A stretch of 64,000 nucleotides of DNA. Origin: Adenophora triphylla var. japonica. Lineage: Eukaryota > Streptophyta > Magnoliopsida > Asterales > Campanulaceae. A program made the position numbers and the translations under genes. Every line of letters begins with the position of its first letter. Position 1 is the first letter of the stretch. Below the pieces are notes generated by a model. It did not search any database. It saw only the letters and a list, made by a program, of their open reading frames with translations, and was not told where the DNA came from. Positions 45,148 through 56,638 of this stretch are shown here, piece by piece. The DNA lies in NCBI GenBank assembly GCA_022495995.1, contig JAFEMH010000929.1, forward strand, positions 372,001 through 436,000, written 5' to 3'.

Positions 45148-45868
45148 TGATGTTGCCAGGAACTTCCTCAACAGCAACCTCACCGTTGTAGTCTATCCTT
45201 GATATCTCCGGCTCCTTCTTCTCCGACTGATCTGCACACCACAAACGTTAACTAAGCCGGGGGCGGCTCCGGCGTAAGCCCCTCCGGCGTGAGGATAAGA
45301 GTTTGCTTGGAAGGAAGGTAAACAGTATTGAAGGTGATAGTGTGTGTATTAATGGACATACCTTGAAATGAAGCCTTACCCTCTTATTTATACTCCTCAT
45401 CCTCGTGCCATGCATGTGACCTCCTCACATTTCATGCCTCCTGCTACGTGTCAACATATCATTGGTCCTTTATAAAGTAAACCCTTAACACGTGATCATC
45501 AATCCCAATGCATAACCGTCTAAAGGGTCCCACTTGGTAGATATTTATATGCCGCCTCTGGTGAATATCAACTGGAATCCCTCTCTCGCCGGATAAGGTC
45601 GCTTACTATTATGTCTCGCCTTGCCATTATGTCTCGCGTTTAATCTTTATCGCCGGCTTTCCTCATAGTATGTCGCCATTTATTATCTTGATTTCCTCCT
45701 TTCCTAAGGATATTAGCGGGATATTTCCTATCTCGCCTCCCTATGATCTTCTTTGGGTCGCCTGTATTCTGATTTCTTTCTTGGGTCGTTCCTTACATTT
45801 GGGCCCACTGGTTACTCTCTCGCTAATGGACTTGGGTCAGGCCCAATTGTTATTACTGGACAGCATCA
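45148..45868 (-). repeat. 3' LTR of element D
   Basis: TGATGTTGCC to ACAGCATCA. TATAAATAA box on the minus strand near 45385-45394. Open frames inside (45670-46013) recur in the other LTR and are not genes. Confidence 0.95.
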
Positions 45869-46539
45869 GAAGCCCCTAAGTTTATGGCGAGATTCATTTA
45901 TGGTCTCGCCAAAAACTTTATATCTACTGCCTCCTTATTCCGCGACACATAAATCCTTCTTCAACAGCTACCATTGCAAATCCCTCTCCATACACGTGTC
46001 CCTTAATATTTAAACGAGCCGTCATTTGGGAATCGTGCCAAAATTGTGAGGGAAAATTCAAAAATTTCTTTTTCCAAATGTCACATCAATCATTTCCTTA
46101 AAACCCTCTCTCTTATAAATACCCAAATCACCGCCCTCATTCCTTTTTCTTACCTTCTTCAACCTTGCTCAAGCATTCTTAAACTCCGGCGAACCTAAGC
46201 TTCTTTCCGACTGTTCTCCTTCACCTTTCACCGTTCAACCACTGATTTCTTGCCCAAACTTGTTTCTTGGCCTCTATTCCTTTCACATTTACCCATTTTA
46301 GAAGTGATTTGGTACATTATCCCTTAATCTTCAAGATTCGACCATTTTCTCCGGCGTCTGTTCATCTTTCCGGTGACGCTTCATCTTTTCCGACCAAGAT
46401 TACATTTTTGATCGAGTAATTTTCCAAAACCCTTCGCATTCTTTAACCTTCACATTTTGATTTTTCCCCTTTTACCCATCTGCTTGAATTTTGCATTGCC
46501 TTTTATTCCCTAAAAATAATTTTTCCCACGTTGCCCCTC

Positions 46540-49433
46540 ATGGCGAGATACAAGAACTGTGCCAAGGTAGTTAGATATGGTCGCTGTCAGGTTTCAGGCG
46601 ACTTTTATAGACGTCTGCGAACTACTTGGGCGAGATTGCCCAAGGCTGACATAGTTAGGTTTTTAGTTGAACACTTTGGGTGGATCCTTGACGATTGACT
46701 CCCTTGAATTCCAAGGCCATTTTTCCTTCCTCTATCGGCCCTATGTCGCACATTTTTCCTTCTAGCAATCAATTGGTTCGATTTATCAAAGATAAATATA
46801 ATCCCCCTTTAAGCGACTCATCGAATCCCACTTGCATCGCCGATCCTTTTTCCAAACGTAGAACACATTATAAATCAATCCTTTCTTCTTCTTCTTCCGG
46901 TGAATTCTGCGACATGGTGGTCAAGCAACTTCTTCTCCGCGGCGGCTTCCAACAATCCTCCTCCCACCGGAGTTCAAAATCTCGCTCTTCCGAAGGTACA
47001 TTCTTTACTAATCCCGCGCATGCTTTGAGGCGGGATCTTCCCTTGCTCCCGACACGGATTCCCGATTCCCAACCCTATTCTTGGTGGCATAGAACCTACC
47101 ACATTGATAGCTCGGTATATCGCATTTCGACTATCGGGAGATCTCTCTCTTGCCAGCTTAAGAGAAATGAGGGAGGGCATAGTGATCTTTCCTTCTCAAC
47201 TAAAAGCTGGCCTTAGGATCCCCTTTGATCCTTTTCTTTGTGAATTCCTGTACAAAGCCCAAGCCATGATAACAGAAATCCATCCAAATGCCATAAGGAT
47301 AATCACTTCTTTCATCACCATTTGTCGCTCTCTGCGAAAAGAACCCACCGTCACAGCTCTCATTTCTTTGTTCACAGGATACAAACAAACCAACCAACTT
47401 TCCAACGACACCATAGAAACCCGCCTTTCTCTCAATACCATAGGGGTCCCAAGATCCTTACTCCTTTGCCTACCAAAGTTCATGATTGGATGGATGAACC
47501 TCTCTTTGTCGTTTCTCGCGTCGGATGGTCTCATCCCGCTGACCTTCACCCTATCAATCCCCAAATTGAATCTAAGGAAGCTTCTACTATTGGCGACTCT
47601 GCCCTTTGTGACGACATTCGCTCTTTACTTGTTTTGCAGAGAACTCTGCTTTAGATACTCCCGACCTCTTATTTCTTGGAGAGGTATTACGGGACAGAGA
47701 ATTGTTAGATCAAGTTGGTCTTCTTGCGACAACTTGCCTAGGGTTCAACCCAGAGTGCCAATAAGCCATGTCTTCTTTGACGGATGGGAGCGACACTCGG
47801 GCAACAAGTATGCCCATGAATGCCAATCCTGCAAAGGATCGCGTCATTGCACCGCCATGAATACTGCTCTTTGTATGTTTCCTTTTTAACCTTATCTTTT
47901 CTTTACTTTGACTCACATTGGAATTGCTTTAACTCTTGACTTCCTCTTAACTTCTTTTTATTTGATTTCAGACCATCGAGCCAAATCAATGGACAGTCGT
48001 CAGGCCGCCAATCTGGAGACGGACAATAGACGGAAACAACTGAGCAATGCTCGCGGAGTTGCCCTTGCTCTTCTTACTGAAAACCTCCCCTTACCCATCT
48101 CTCGCGATGGAAAAGATACTGATGAGATCGCTCTGGAAAGAGCCCAAAACACGGCTAAAAACAGAGCCAGGCCTACAAACCAAGCGGCCCGAGCCAAGCG
48201 ACAGAAAAGAGTCACCTCTGTAACAACCACCACTGTCGCTCCATACGCTCGGGTAAATATTTCTCCAAACCACATCGGCTGACTCAGATCCTCCATCCAT
48301 AGAAATTGATCTCCCGCCAACTTCTATTTTGCCAACCACTGAAAACAATGCTCCATCCACTGATGTCGCACCCCATCGAAAATATCGAAATTCTTAACTC
48401 CGATCCTGTCCCACCTAATTCTCCTTTTTTGGAAATTACCAATAATGAGCCCCAGCAATCTGAAATCCCTCCTTCTCGCGAGACGGAAATTTGCGACTTA
48501 ACCATCATGTCCAGCTCTACTTCAACTCCTCCTGTTCCTAGCACTTCTTCCGCTCTTCCCTCTCCAAGTTGGCTGCAGGAAAACTTCTCTAAGCCGCTTG
48601 ATTTTGTTGGGCTTTATGAACTTAGCAAAGAAGTTGCCAAAGTCCCCCGCATAAAGGGGTTGATTGAAGAAACTAGGAGTGCGGAAGAGTATCTGCTGGG
48701 TAGCTCGGCCTTAATTAGAGCTAGTGATGAAACACAAGTTCAGAATGTAGCCCAAATGGATTCTGCTCATGCCGCCTGCCAGGCTGGTTTCTATTTTTCA
48801 TTGGTTAGTTTTTCTTTTCTTCCTTACCTTTATCTTAACTTTATTCTCAACTGCTTTCTAACTTTTAATTGTTACCTTTTTCCAGTTAGGATCTTCTATT
48901 ACAGGCATTAGTGAGGCAAACACCCGCTTAGAGAATGAGTCGGCCCGGTTGAAGCGCGACAAAGATGTCTTGAAGGGTAGGCTTACGAGGCGAGATGCTA
49001 CAATTAAAAACTTGGAGAAAGAGCGAGACAAGCTGAAAACTGATCTGACAACTTCCCAAGATCAGCTCGATCATACTCTCTCTGACCTCAATACCGCTAC
49101 CTCTAAGATCGCCGCGGCTACCACTGAGCTTGAAACCGCTAAAGAAAATGCCGCCAAGCTGAGAAACGAGAATGAATCATTAAAGGAAGCTCATGCGGCT
49201 GATACTCGATCTCTACAAGACGAGATTGCTAAGCTGAAAGAGGAGCTGACTGGGAGGAATGCCGAAATTATTGCTTTGAATGCTGATGTGGCTCAGCTAA
49301 GCGACGACATTGCGATATTGGGAACCAAACGTCCCTTCAAGTTATGCGAGCTGCGGCGGCCGATATCAGCGACATTCCTGTCCATCACAATGGAAAAACT
49401 TGCACACCTGGGGCTCGTAGCCAATTTTTAGCG
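46540..49433 (+). pseudogene. Antisense extra ORF of element D (two introns, frameshifted)
   Basis: Starts ATG 46540 (MARYKNCAKVVRYGRCQVSG). A frame loss at about 46697 is followed by a globular domain with LRIPFDPFLCEFLYKAQAM and RIITSFITICRSLRKEPT (47210-47370), which aligns with GLRLPLDPFINEFLGDL and the following block in element B. Another frame change lies at about 47390. Introns with GT...AG borders: 47873-47971 and 48804-48885; the second joins two frames in phase. The last exon (48886-49433) is a long coiled coil (LKRDKDVLKGRLTRRDATIK, KAHAADTRSL-type heptads). The role is unknown. It is homologous to the ORFs of A and B, so it has been kept even though pol is gone. Confidence 0.75.
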
Positions 49434-50205
49434 AAGTGTGTCGCCGCGGTCATTTCATGGTTCCTTATACTCTGAAGAGCTCAAGGATCTCGCCGATGAA
49501 GATGCATTCTTGGGTAAGTCGCCATGGAGACCTCCCTGTTCAAGTTCCCAACGCCGTTGCTTTGTGGGATAATCTTCTCGAGCATAAACACAAGCAATTA
49601 GATGATGCCAAAACTCGCGCCTTAGCGACTTCAAGCTCTAGTCACGCCATTCCGCCGACCGAACCTCCGTCGATCTATCTCTTCTTTGATACTTAACTTT
49701 CTTTTTGAACAATTTTTGTAGCTTGCCTTGGTGGCTAAACAATTTACTCTCTTTTCCTTTTGGGGCCTGCGTGCCTTTTGAACATTGTACATTCGTGGCC
49801 TTTGTGCTTGCCCCTTTATTTTCATGCTTTACTTGTCTCGTCACTTCTTGTTTTGATAGTTTATCAAAAATCTCTTTTGCATGACAAAAATTCTACACAT
49901 ATACTCCCATCGAAAAAGTGAAGTCGTCTTTAGGCGACTTTACTTATAATGCATATTGCGCGACTCATCTTGTCGCTGGCTCTAACCATTTCTTAATCTT
50001 CCTTTGCTTCATACTTAAAATAATTTCCTTCTTTTTGCCTTATCTTTCCTTTATCATTTCAGCGAGAGAATGATATCTTTCATAGCGGCTTACGTTTATG
50101 CTCTTAATGCGAGATAAACCTTTTCCTCATTCATAATTCAGAAACTTTCATTTTTATAATCCTTACTCTTACATTTTTCATCATCCATCAATTGACTCGC
50201 ATTAT

Positions 50206-52058
50206 TTATTGCGACTTATATTGACTCGCAACATTTATATTGCGACTTTCAACATTTATAGTCCGTCGACTTTCAACATTTATAGTCCGTCGACTTTCAA
50301 CATTTATAGTCCGCCGACTTTCAACATTTATAGTCCGCCGACTTTCAACATTTATAGTCCGTCGACTTTCAACATTTATAGTCCGTCGACTTTCAACATT
50401 TATAGTCCGTCGACTTTCAACATTTATAGTCCGTCGACTTTCAACATTTATAGTCCGTCGACTTTCAACATTTATAGTCCGTCGACTTTCAACATTTATA
50501 GTCCGTCGACTTTCAACATTTATAGTCCGTCGACTTTCACTCGGTGTAGCGGTCAGCCTTGTAAACCTTACAATCCTCCTAACTCCTCGACCTCCATTTT
50601 GCCCTCCATTGCGACCTCCAACGCGACCTCCCCCTCTGCCGCCGACAGGATTCCCTCGACCTCCTTGTTGAGCGGCATTCCCTTCCTTGACATACTCAAT
50701 CCTATCCTTAACACTTTTCTTCCCAGTGTTAGAAGCTCCTTCATCAATATCCTCACCACCACAATACGCCTTGACCCTTTCATGTAACTCGCTCAAAGTC
50801 GCGGGTAATCTCATCCTTAACTCCCTCCTGAATGATTCGGATTGCAGACCAGACATATACATCATTATAACATATTTGGGATCAATCTCAGCAATTTGAT
50901 TGGCAATTAGCAAAAATCTGTTGGTGTAAGTAACAAGACCTTCTCCCGTCTTCTGTTTAATCCCAATCAACTCTTGCAGTGCTACTGGTTGAGCTCCCAC
51001 TGATCCAAATCTCGCCAAAAACTTTCTTTTGAAGTCTTGGTACCCCAATATGGAATTAACAGGCTGCTGCACAAACCAATCCAAAGCCTGAAGTTCCAAG
51101 GTACTAGCAAAAGTTTTACATAATAAAGCATCATCCTTTGTCAAAATCGCCATTGTGACCTCAAATCCCGCTACATGAGTTACATTTGTGGTGACTCCTG
51201 CATACTTGGATAGAGCGGGCAAACGAAAGTCTGGAGCTGGCTCAGCTTCCTGGATATATCTAGCAAACGGAGCGACAAAAGAGTCTTTCTCATTATCAAC
51301 TACACCACCCCTTTCCAGCTCTGCCAATCTCCTTGCCATCTCGGCCATCTGCTTCCTGAAACCGTCTTCTTCTCCAAAACGACTAACTCCTATACCCTTC
51401 CCTTTCTCTACCGACTTGGGTCTCTCGCAATCTTTGAAACTTCTCACCTCTTTCTCGCCATCTTCAGCATCATTCGACGCAGTATCACCATCTTCTTCTT
51501 CACAATAGAGGGACGACACTTGGGAAGTGTGTGGCCAATGATAAACTTTAATCTTTCTTCCATTTTCCATGTACTCTCCCGCTTTTCTTTTTTGTGTTCC
51601 TTCAATTCGCCTTTGCGACCCTTCTATTCTCGCTTCTACTTCTTTTGGTTTCTCAGGCTCTACTTCCTTTTCTTGCTCCTCATTTACTACAATTACCTCC
51701 TTATTTGCTCCCTTATCTCCCTCTATTGTCGCGTTAAAAATCCCGCGGGATTGGAGTAGGTTTCTTCTTCATCGCCCTCGCCGCTTGTTGTTCTCAATCA
51801 ATTGCATGATCGGGCGTTATGGATCCTCAAACTTTCTTCCTCATTCTCTATTTCCTCCTCTGGTGGTGGCGGCATCACATTCCTCTCTCTCTCGTCGCCA
51901 GTATCTCACTCCGCCTCTTCCGGGATTACTTGCTGCGAGGAAGAAGTATCTCTCGCTCCACCCATACCGATATTCCCAAACCCAGAAATTGGAGTGACAA
52001 TGTTCCTTCCCGCTACAGTCTTTTGGCCCACTACCATATTCTTCTCTGGTGTTGACAT
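50206..52058 (-). pseudogene. Gag of element D with RGG box and 8-residue repeats
   Basis: A likely start is the ATG complementary to 52056-52058 (MSTPEKNMVVGQKTVAGRNI). A TGA about 50 codons later and a frame change near 51750 break the N-terminus. From about 51735 the frame is open to 50206; the ATG at 51570 gives 454 residues. Capsid core: residues about 118-265 (FRLPALSKYAGVTTN, DWFVQQPVNSILGYQDFKRK, RELRMRLPATLSELHERVKA). Instead of a CCHC knuckle there is a Gly/Arg-rich RGG-type stretch (about 305-340) and then 12 copies of ESRRTINV (about 346-442). The likely role is RNA packaging. Whether a shortened Gag is made is unknown. Confidence 0.8.
50244..50539 (-). repeat. 24-bp minisatellite, 12 copies, in gag of D
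   Basis: Unit GACTTTCAACATTTATAGTC plus CGTC (two units have CGCC), repeated every 24 bp from 50244 to 50531 with a partial thirteenth. The period is a multiple of three and reads ESRRTINV on the minus strand. The copies are nearly identical, so the array is young or homogenised. Confidence 0.95.
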
Positions 52059-52611
52059 TCTTTCTACTTACGTAATCACCTCTATGAACTTCAACAACGA
52101 AAATCTGCAAATCTTATGAAGATTTGAAGATCTTGCTCAAAAACCCAGAAACAACAACAATAAACCCAGTAATCAAACTTTTCTTCAAACACCAAAACCT
52201 TCCACACCTTACCTCAAAAAAACACCCAAATCAAAGCTATTCGAAACAAACAATTTCACAAATTCCAACTTCAAACCTTCACAACCAAACCCAGATTTGA
52301 ACAACAACTCCTACAAATACTTTTATAAAACAAGAATCTACACCAACTCAGTTAAACCGAATTACCCTCTCCAAATATTCAACTCACAAACACCAATCAA
52401 TCATAACAGCAAAAACAAACACCACTCGCCTCCACCAACAATAAGAACAACAAAATTCCTCTTACAAATTGCCAATAACGTCAACTTCAACCGGTGAATT
52501 CAATACTTCTCTCAAATCGTCCGCCACACGACCCACCTTCAGAATTTCAGAACAGAGCTCCCTCGATCTCAAGCCACCGCCAACGAAGCTTCAATCCTTG
52601 AAGAGAAAACA

Positions 52612-52629
52612 GTCCCGGCAACGGAACCA
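52612..52629 (-). other. Primer-binding site of element D
   Basis: The minus strand reads TGGTTCCGTTGCCGGGAC, two nt inside the right LTR. Confidence 0.8.
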
Positions 52630-52631
52630 AT

Positions 52632-53352
52632 TGATGTTGCCAGGAACTTCCTCAACAGCAACCTCACCGTTGTAGTCTATCCTTGATATCTCCGGCTCCT
52701 TCTTCTCCGACTGATCTGCACACCACAAACGTTAACTAAGCCGGGGGCGGCTCCGGCGTAAGCCCCTCCGGCGTGAGGATAAGAGTTTGCTTGGAAGGAA
52801 GGTAAACAGTATTGAAGGTGATAGTGTGTGTATTAATGGACATACCTTGAAATGAAGCCTTACCCTCTTATTTATACTCCTCAGCCTCGTGCCATGCATG
52901 TGACCTCCTCACATTTCATGCCTCCTGCTACGTGTCAACATATCATTGGTCCTTTATAAAGTAAACCCTTAACACGTGATCATCAATCCCAATGCATAAC
53001 CGTCTAAAGGGTCCCACTTGGTAGATATTTATATGCCGCCTCTGGTGAATATCAACTGGAATCCCTCTCTCGCCGGATAAGGTCGCTTACTATTATGTCT
53101 CGCCTTGCCATTATGTCTCGCGTTTAATCTTTATCGCCGGCTTTCCTCATAGTATGTCGCCATTTATTATCTTGATTTCCTCCTTTCCTAAGGATATTAG
53201 CGGGATATTTCCTATCTCGCCTCCCTATGATCTTCTTTGGGTCGCCTGTATTCTGATTTCTTTCTTGGGTCGTTCCTTACTTTTGGGCCCACTGGTTACT
53301 CTCTCGCTAATGGACTTGAGTCAGGCCCAATTGTTATTACTGGACAGCATCA
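52632..53352 (-). repeat. 5' LTR of element D
   Basis: 721 bp, differing from 45148-45868 at about three positions (for example CCTCAGCC against CCTCATCC and TTACTTTTGG against TTACATTTGG). TATAAATAA box on the minus strand near 52870-52879. Confidence 0.95.
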
Positions 53353-53357
53353 GATAT

Positions 53358-53969
53358 CTCAATTATAGTAGCTATTTCTAAAGCAATCTTGATCTCTTTT
53401 CCGAAAATTTCTGACATGGCAACCAATAATACATGTCAGTGTGTTATATAAATATTTAAGAATAATGTAGGCATTTGTTATTGATAGTTGATGTATAAAA
53501 AACACTTATTAAACTGTCATTATAACAATCTAAAGTTATTGATTAAAATTTTTTATAAAATAAAAATAGTATTATAATTTCTTAAAAAGAGATTGCGGTT
53601 GTGGTTCTTATTCGCAGCATCTCATTTTGTAGTTTTGGTTGATGGCTAATCTATTGGTGTGTTCTGTAAATGGAAGGACAGACTTCTATTCTAATTATCT
53701 ATATTGGGAAAAAAGATTAAATTATGCACCACCACGTTTTAATTACCATAAAACATCATTTACTCCCCTCCTGCAGTTTACAACTAAATTAGCAACCTCC
53801 ATTGTATTGTACTAGTTCTAACCCACTTGAAGTGTCGAGGGCACTGAGTTGACGTATACCCACTCGTGGTTTTACTAAAACTATTTATCCCTTGAATTTT
53901 GAATAGAATTCGTAATTCAAGAAAAAAGAAATATCATATCCTGAAAAAGTAATTTAAACTAAATTTGTA
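53358..53969. other. AT-rich flank, no gene seen
   Basis: Nothing recognisable on either strand. It continues the sequence interrupted at 45142 by element D. Confidence 0.5.
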
Positions 53970-54206
53970 CTCCCTCCGTTCCGCCTGAAAGGGCACTTTT
54001 GACCAACAGCAGTTAATTTTGACCCAAACATTAATGCAAATTTAATCATTATATTGAAATTCTAAAAATTGTTATTGATAAATCATTAAATGGTTTATGA
54101 ATAACAATTTTTAGAATTTCAATAAGATGATTAGATTTCCATTAATGTTTGGATCAAAGTTAACTGATGTTGACCAAAAATGCCCTTTCGGACGGGACGG
54201 AGGGAG
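53970..54206. mobile_element. Stowaway MITE S6 with long inverted repeats
   Basis: CTCCCTCCGTTCCGCCTGAA at left, GGACGGGACGGAGGGAG at right, TA on both sides. The inverted repeat extends through TTTGACC and TTAATGTTTGGATCAAAG to the centre (AATTTTTAGAATTTCAAT), so the whole 237 bp can fold as one hairpin. A different subfamily from S1-S5. Confidence 0.85.
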
Positions 54207-54603
54207 TATTTATTATTATAACAAAAAGTAAAAAAAAATTATGAACAATAAATAATAAAAAATAAAATCAAAACTCTATTGCTATTAATGGTTATGAGAT
54301 CGATAAGTAAATAATAATAAAAAAGCAAATTAATAAAAAAATCATGTAGTAAATAAAAGGGTGGGGGGGGAGTTAAAAGACATGTTTGAGAGGAGAAGGT
54401 GGGGAGTTATAAAACTGAAAGTGGGAAGGTGAAATATTTGGGTTAATCAAAGCCGTCAAATCAATTTTCTAGATTCAATCTCAGCCGATTTTTATCACAG
54501 CGGTTATAAATGGTTAAGCCCGATGTGAATTATATTATAGATGGTTGGGCCATATTATTGTCCAAGGGGATTAGCGAAATAAACTAAATACAAATGAGAT
54601 GTA
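54207..54603. other. AT-rich flank, no gene seen
   Basis: Poly-A/T-rich sequence with a G-run (about 54362-54370). No coding signal. Confidence 0.5.
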
Positions 54604-55168
54604 CTCCCTCCGTCCCAACATTTTATAGACTTTTAGTTTTTTACGGAAATTAAGGAGGAAATATTATATTGAAAGTGTTGTAAATGTGAAAATAAAATAG
54701 GAGAGAGAATGAGTGGAGATAATAGTAAATTATAATGGTGATGTGAGTATTAAAATAATGTAGGAGAGAGAATGAGTAGAGGGAATAGTAAAGATTCCTT
54801 TCCATTTTAGGAAAGTTATACTCCCTCCGTCCCACTTCACTTGGCACTAATTTTCATTTTGGGACGTCCCACTTCACTTGGCACTGCCCAAAATGGAAAA
54901 GAATATTCACTATTCCCTCCACTCATTCTCTCTCCTACTTCACTTTTACACTCACAACATTCTCTCTCCTAACTATTCCTCCCACTCATTCTCTCTCCTA
55001 TTTAATTCTTCATACTCACAACATTTTCTTACACTTTTTTTCACTCTTATTTTTCCTTAGTTACCGTGCCACTTCACTTGGTGCCAAGTGAAGTGGGACG
55101 GAGGGAGTATATTATTGTGGGACGCTCAAAAAAGAAAGTTTATATATTATCATGGGAGAGGAAGGAGT
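54604..55168. mobile_element. Stowaway MITE S7, split by nested S8
   Basis: Left end CTCCCTCCGTCCCAACATTT at 54604; right end with AAAGAAAGTTTATATATTAT and GAAGGAG at 55168; TA outside both. The right part (55110-55168) completes the inverted repeat only when S8 (54821-55107) and one TA are removed. Confidence 0.7.
54821..55107. mobile_element. Stowaway MITE S8 (nested in S7)
   Basis: CTCCCTCCGTCCCACTTCAC at left, GTGAAGTGGGACGGAGGGAG at right: 20 perfect inverted bases, TA duplicated (54819-54820, 55108-55109). The CACTTCACTTGGCACT word recurs three times, which suggests an internal duplication of the left end. Confidence 0.9.
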
Positions 55169-55178
55169 ATATGCCATT

Positions 55179-56017
55179 TAGGGGTGTTCACGGTCCGGGT
55201 TGGTCCGGTTTTTGGCAAAATTTAAGAAAATCAGGACCGAACCAAATACTTCGGTTCTGTAAAAATTTAGGACCAGGACCAGACCATTACATTATAGGAC
55301 CGGTCCCATCGGTCCGGTTCCAATGGTCCGGTTCCGGTCCGGTTCCACCGGTTCTACAAATTACAATATAATATAATTTTTTACAATAACAAAATCTACA
55401 AGCAAGCATATTTAAAAATCAAATAGTTGAACAAAATCAACAATTAGAGTAAATATGAATTTTTTTGGACATTTTGGGACGGAGAGAGTATTACTTTTCT
55501 TTTACTAAATGAACAAAATGAATAAAGATAAATACAACTCGAAAAGAGGGGAGTTGTGGCGATTATGAACAGAGGAAAAGAGAGCTATGAACCATTTAAT
55601 CATTATAATCACACTATAATAACTAATCACACCATAATAACTCAAGGATCTAGGAACATAAGGTGTTTTGGTATACATGCTTGTGCAACATCAGGTGTTT
55701 TGGTTTTGATTTTGCTGGAGAGACGGGTGGATAGTTAGTGGGTAATGGGTAATGTGTATTGCCGTATTGGGGTAAATGCCTATAAAAGGTAAAAAAGTTA
55801 ATATATCTATATATATATAAAGTATATTTTCGGTCCGGTCCGGTTCCGATCCAGGACCGCGTATATTTTTTTCAAAACCAGGACCGGACCAAATAATCGA
55901 TTCCATAAAAATTTGGAACCAGGACCGGACCAATACTATTTTTTCGGTCCGGTTTTTACTGATCCAGTCCGATTCTACTGATTCGATCCGATTCCTCGAA
56001 TTTTTTGTACAGCCCTA
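55179..56017. mobile_element. Non-autonomous hAT-type element
   Basis: 839 bp flanked by perfect 8-bp repeats ATGCCATT (55171-55178, 56018-56025), the hAT duplication length. Ends TAGGGGTGTTCA and TGTACAGCCCTA are imperfect inverted repeats. Subterminal regions are full of GGTCCGG/CCGGACC words in both orientations, as in hAT subterminal transposase sites. No transposase is encoded. Confidence 0.85.
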
Positions 56018-56025
56018 ATGCCATT

Positions 56026-56633
56026 ACTAAAACAGAAACCAATAAGTCATGTGACAGGCAGCTACATAAATAACTATGATAATAATAACAACTCATTTGT
56101 CATGCTGAGAATATTTTACTGAATTGAATTAATTGCTAAAATGATTTAATTAAATATTTTACTATTAAATAGAGGATGAAAGAATTATTAACAAAGAAAG
56201 AATTTATTATTAAAATAAATATTTAATAATAAAAGTTAAAAAATATTGGATGCCATAATCTAGTATATGGAATAAAATGTACAAGGAAGCATATTATAGT
56301 GGTGGGAAAGAGTTAAGAAAGAAAGAAAGAATCTCAAGTGTGGTGAAGAAAGAGTAGAGTGTGATTGAAATGATACCAAAGTGCTGCTTCTGTTCCACTA
56401 TCCAAAATCATCCTATCCTATCCTTGGACTATGTAAAACGGTGATATATTTAAGAGAAATCAACAAAGAGTGTCCCTTTGTGTTGTGATCATTCATGAAC
56501 CACTAGAGATGAGATGAGATTCTAATCTAGGGCAAGCAAGCATCCCCCCTGACAAAAAAGCAACACATTCCACTACCAACACCATTAACTCAATCGCCTT
56601 GCATATTTAGGTGGTGGTGGTGCTAGTGAACCC
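56026..56633. other. AT-rich flank, no gene seen
   Basis: No coding or RNA gene signal. GAAAGAAAGAAAGAA lies near 56318. It leads to the GTACT target of copia E. Confidence 0.5.
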
Positions 56634-56638
56634 GTACT

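Larger units (their letters stand above)
45148..53352 (-). mobile_element. Pol-less Tat-like LTR retrotransposon 'D' (TR-GAG type)
   Basis: LTRs 45148-45868 and 52632-53352, both 721 bp with about three differences by eye; GATAT is duplicated (45143-45147, 53353-53357). PBS TGGTTCCGTTGCCGGGAC lies inside the right LTR and a G-rich tract (TTAGGGGCTTC) inside the left, so it is oriented leftwards. Gag lies at about 50206-52058 and an antisense ORF at 46540-49433. There is no protease, RT, RNase H or integrase anywhere. PBS, order and antisense ORF tie it to the Tat lineage. It must have moved with enzymes from another element. Confidence 0.9.

Noticed and set aside
50244..50531. Regular 24-bp repeats resembling a CRISPR-like array
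   Set aside because: There are no spacers: the units are directly tandem and in frame inside a retrotransposon gag of a plant genome.
51188..52119. Plus-strand frames over element D's gag N-terminus
   Set aside because: Low-complexity Ser/Pro/Phe-rich complements of the acidic and basic gag segments.
45670..53381. Matching frames at 45670-45879 and 53154-53381
   Set aside because: Both are LTR sequence of element D.
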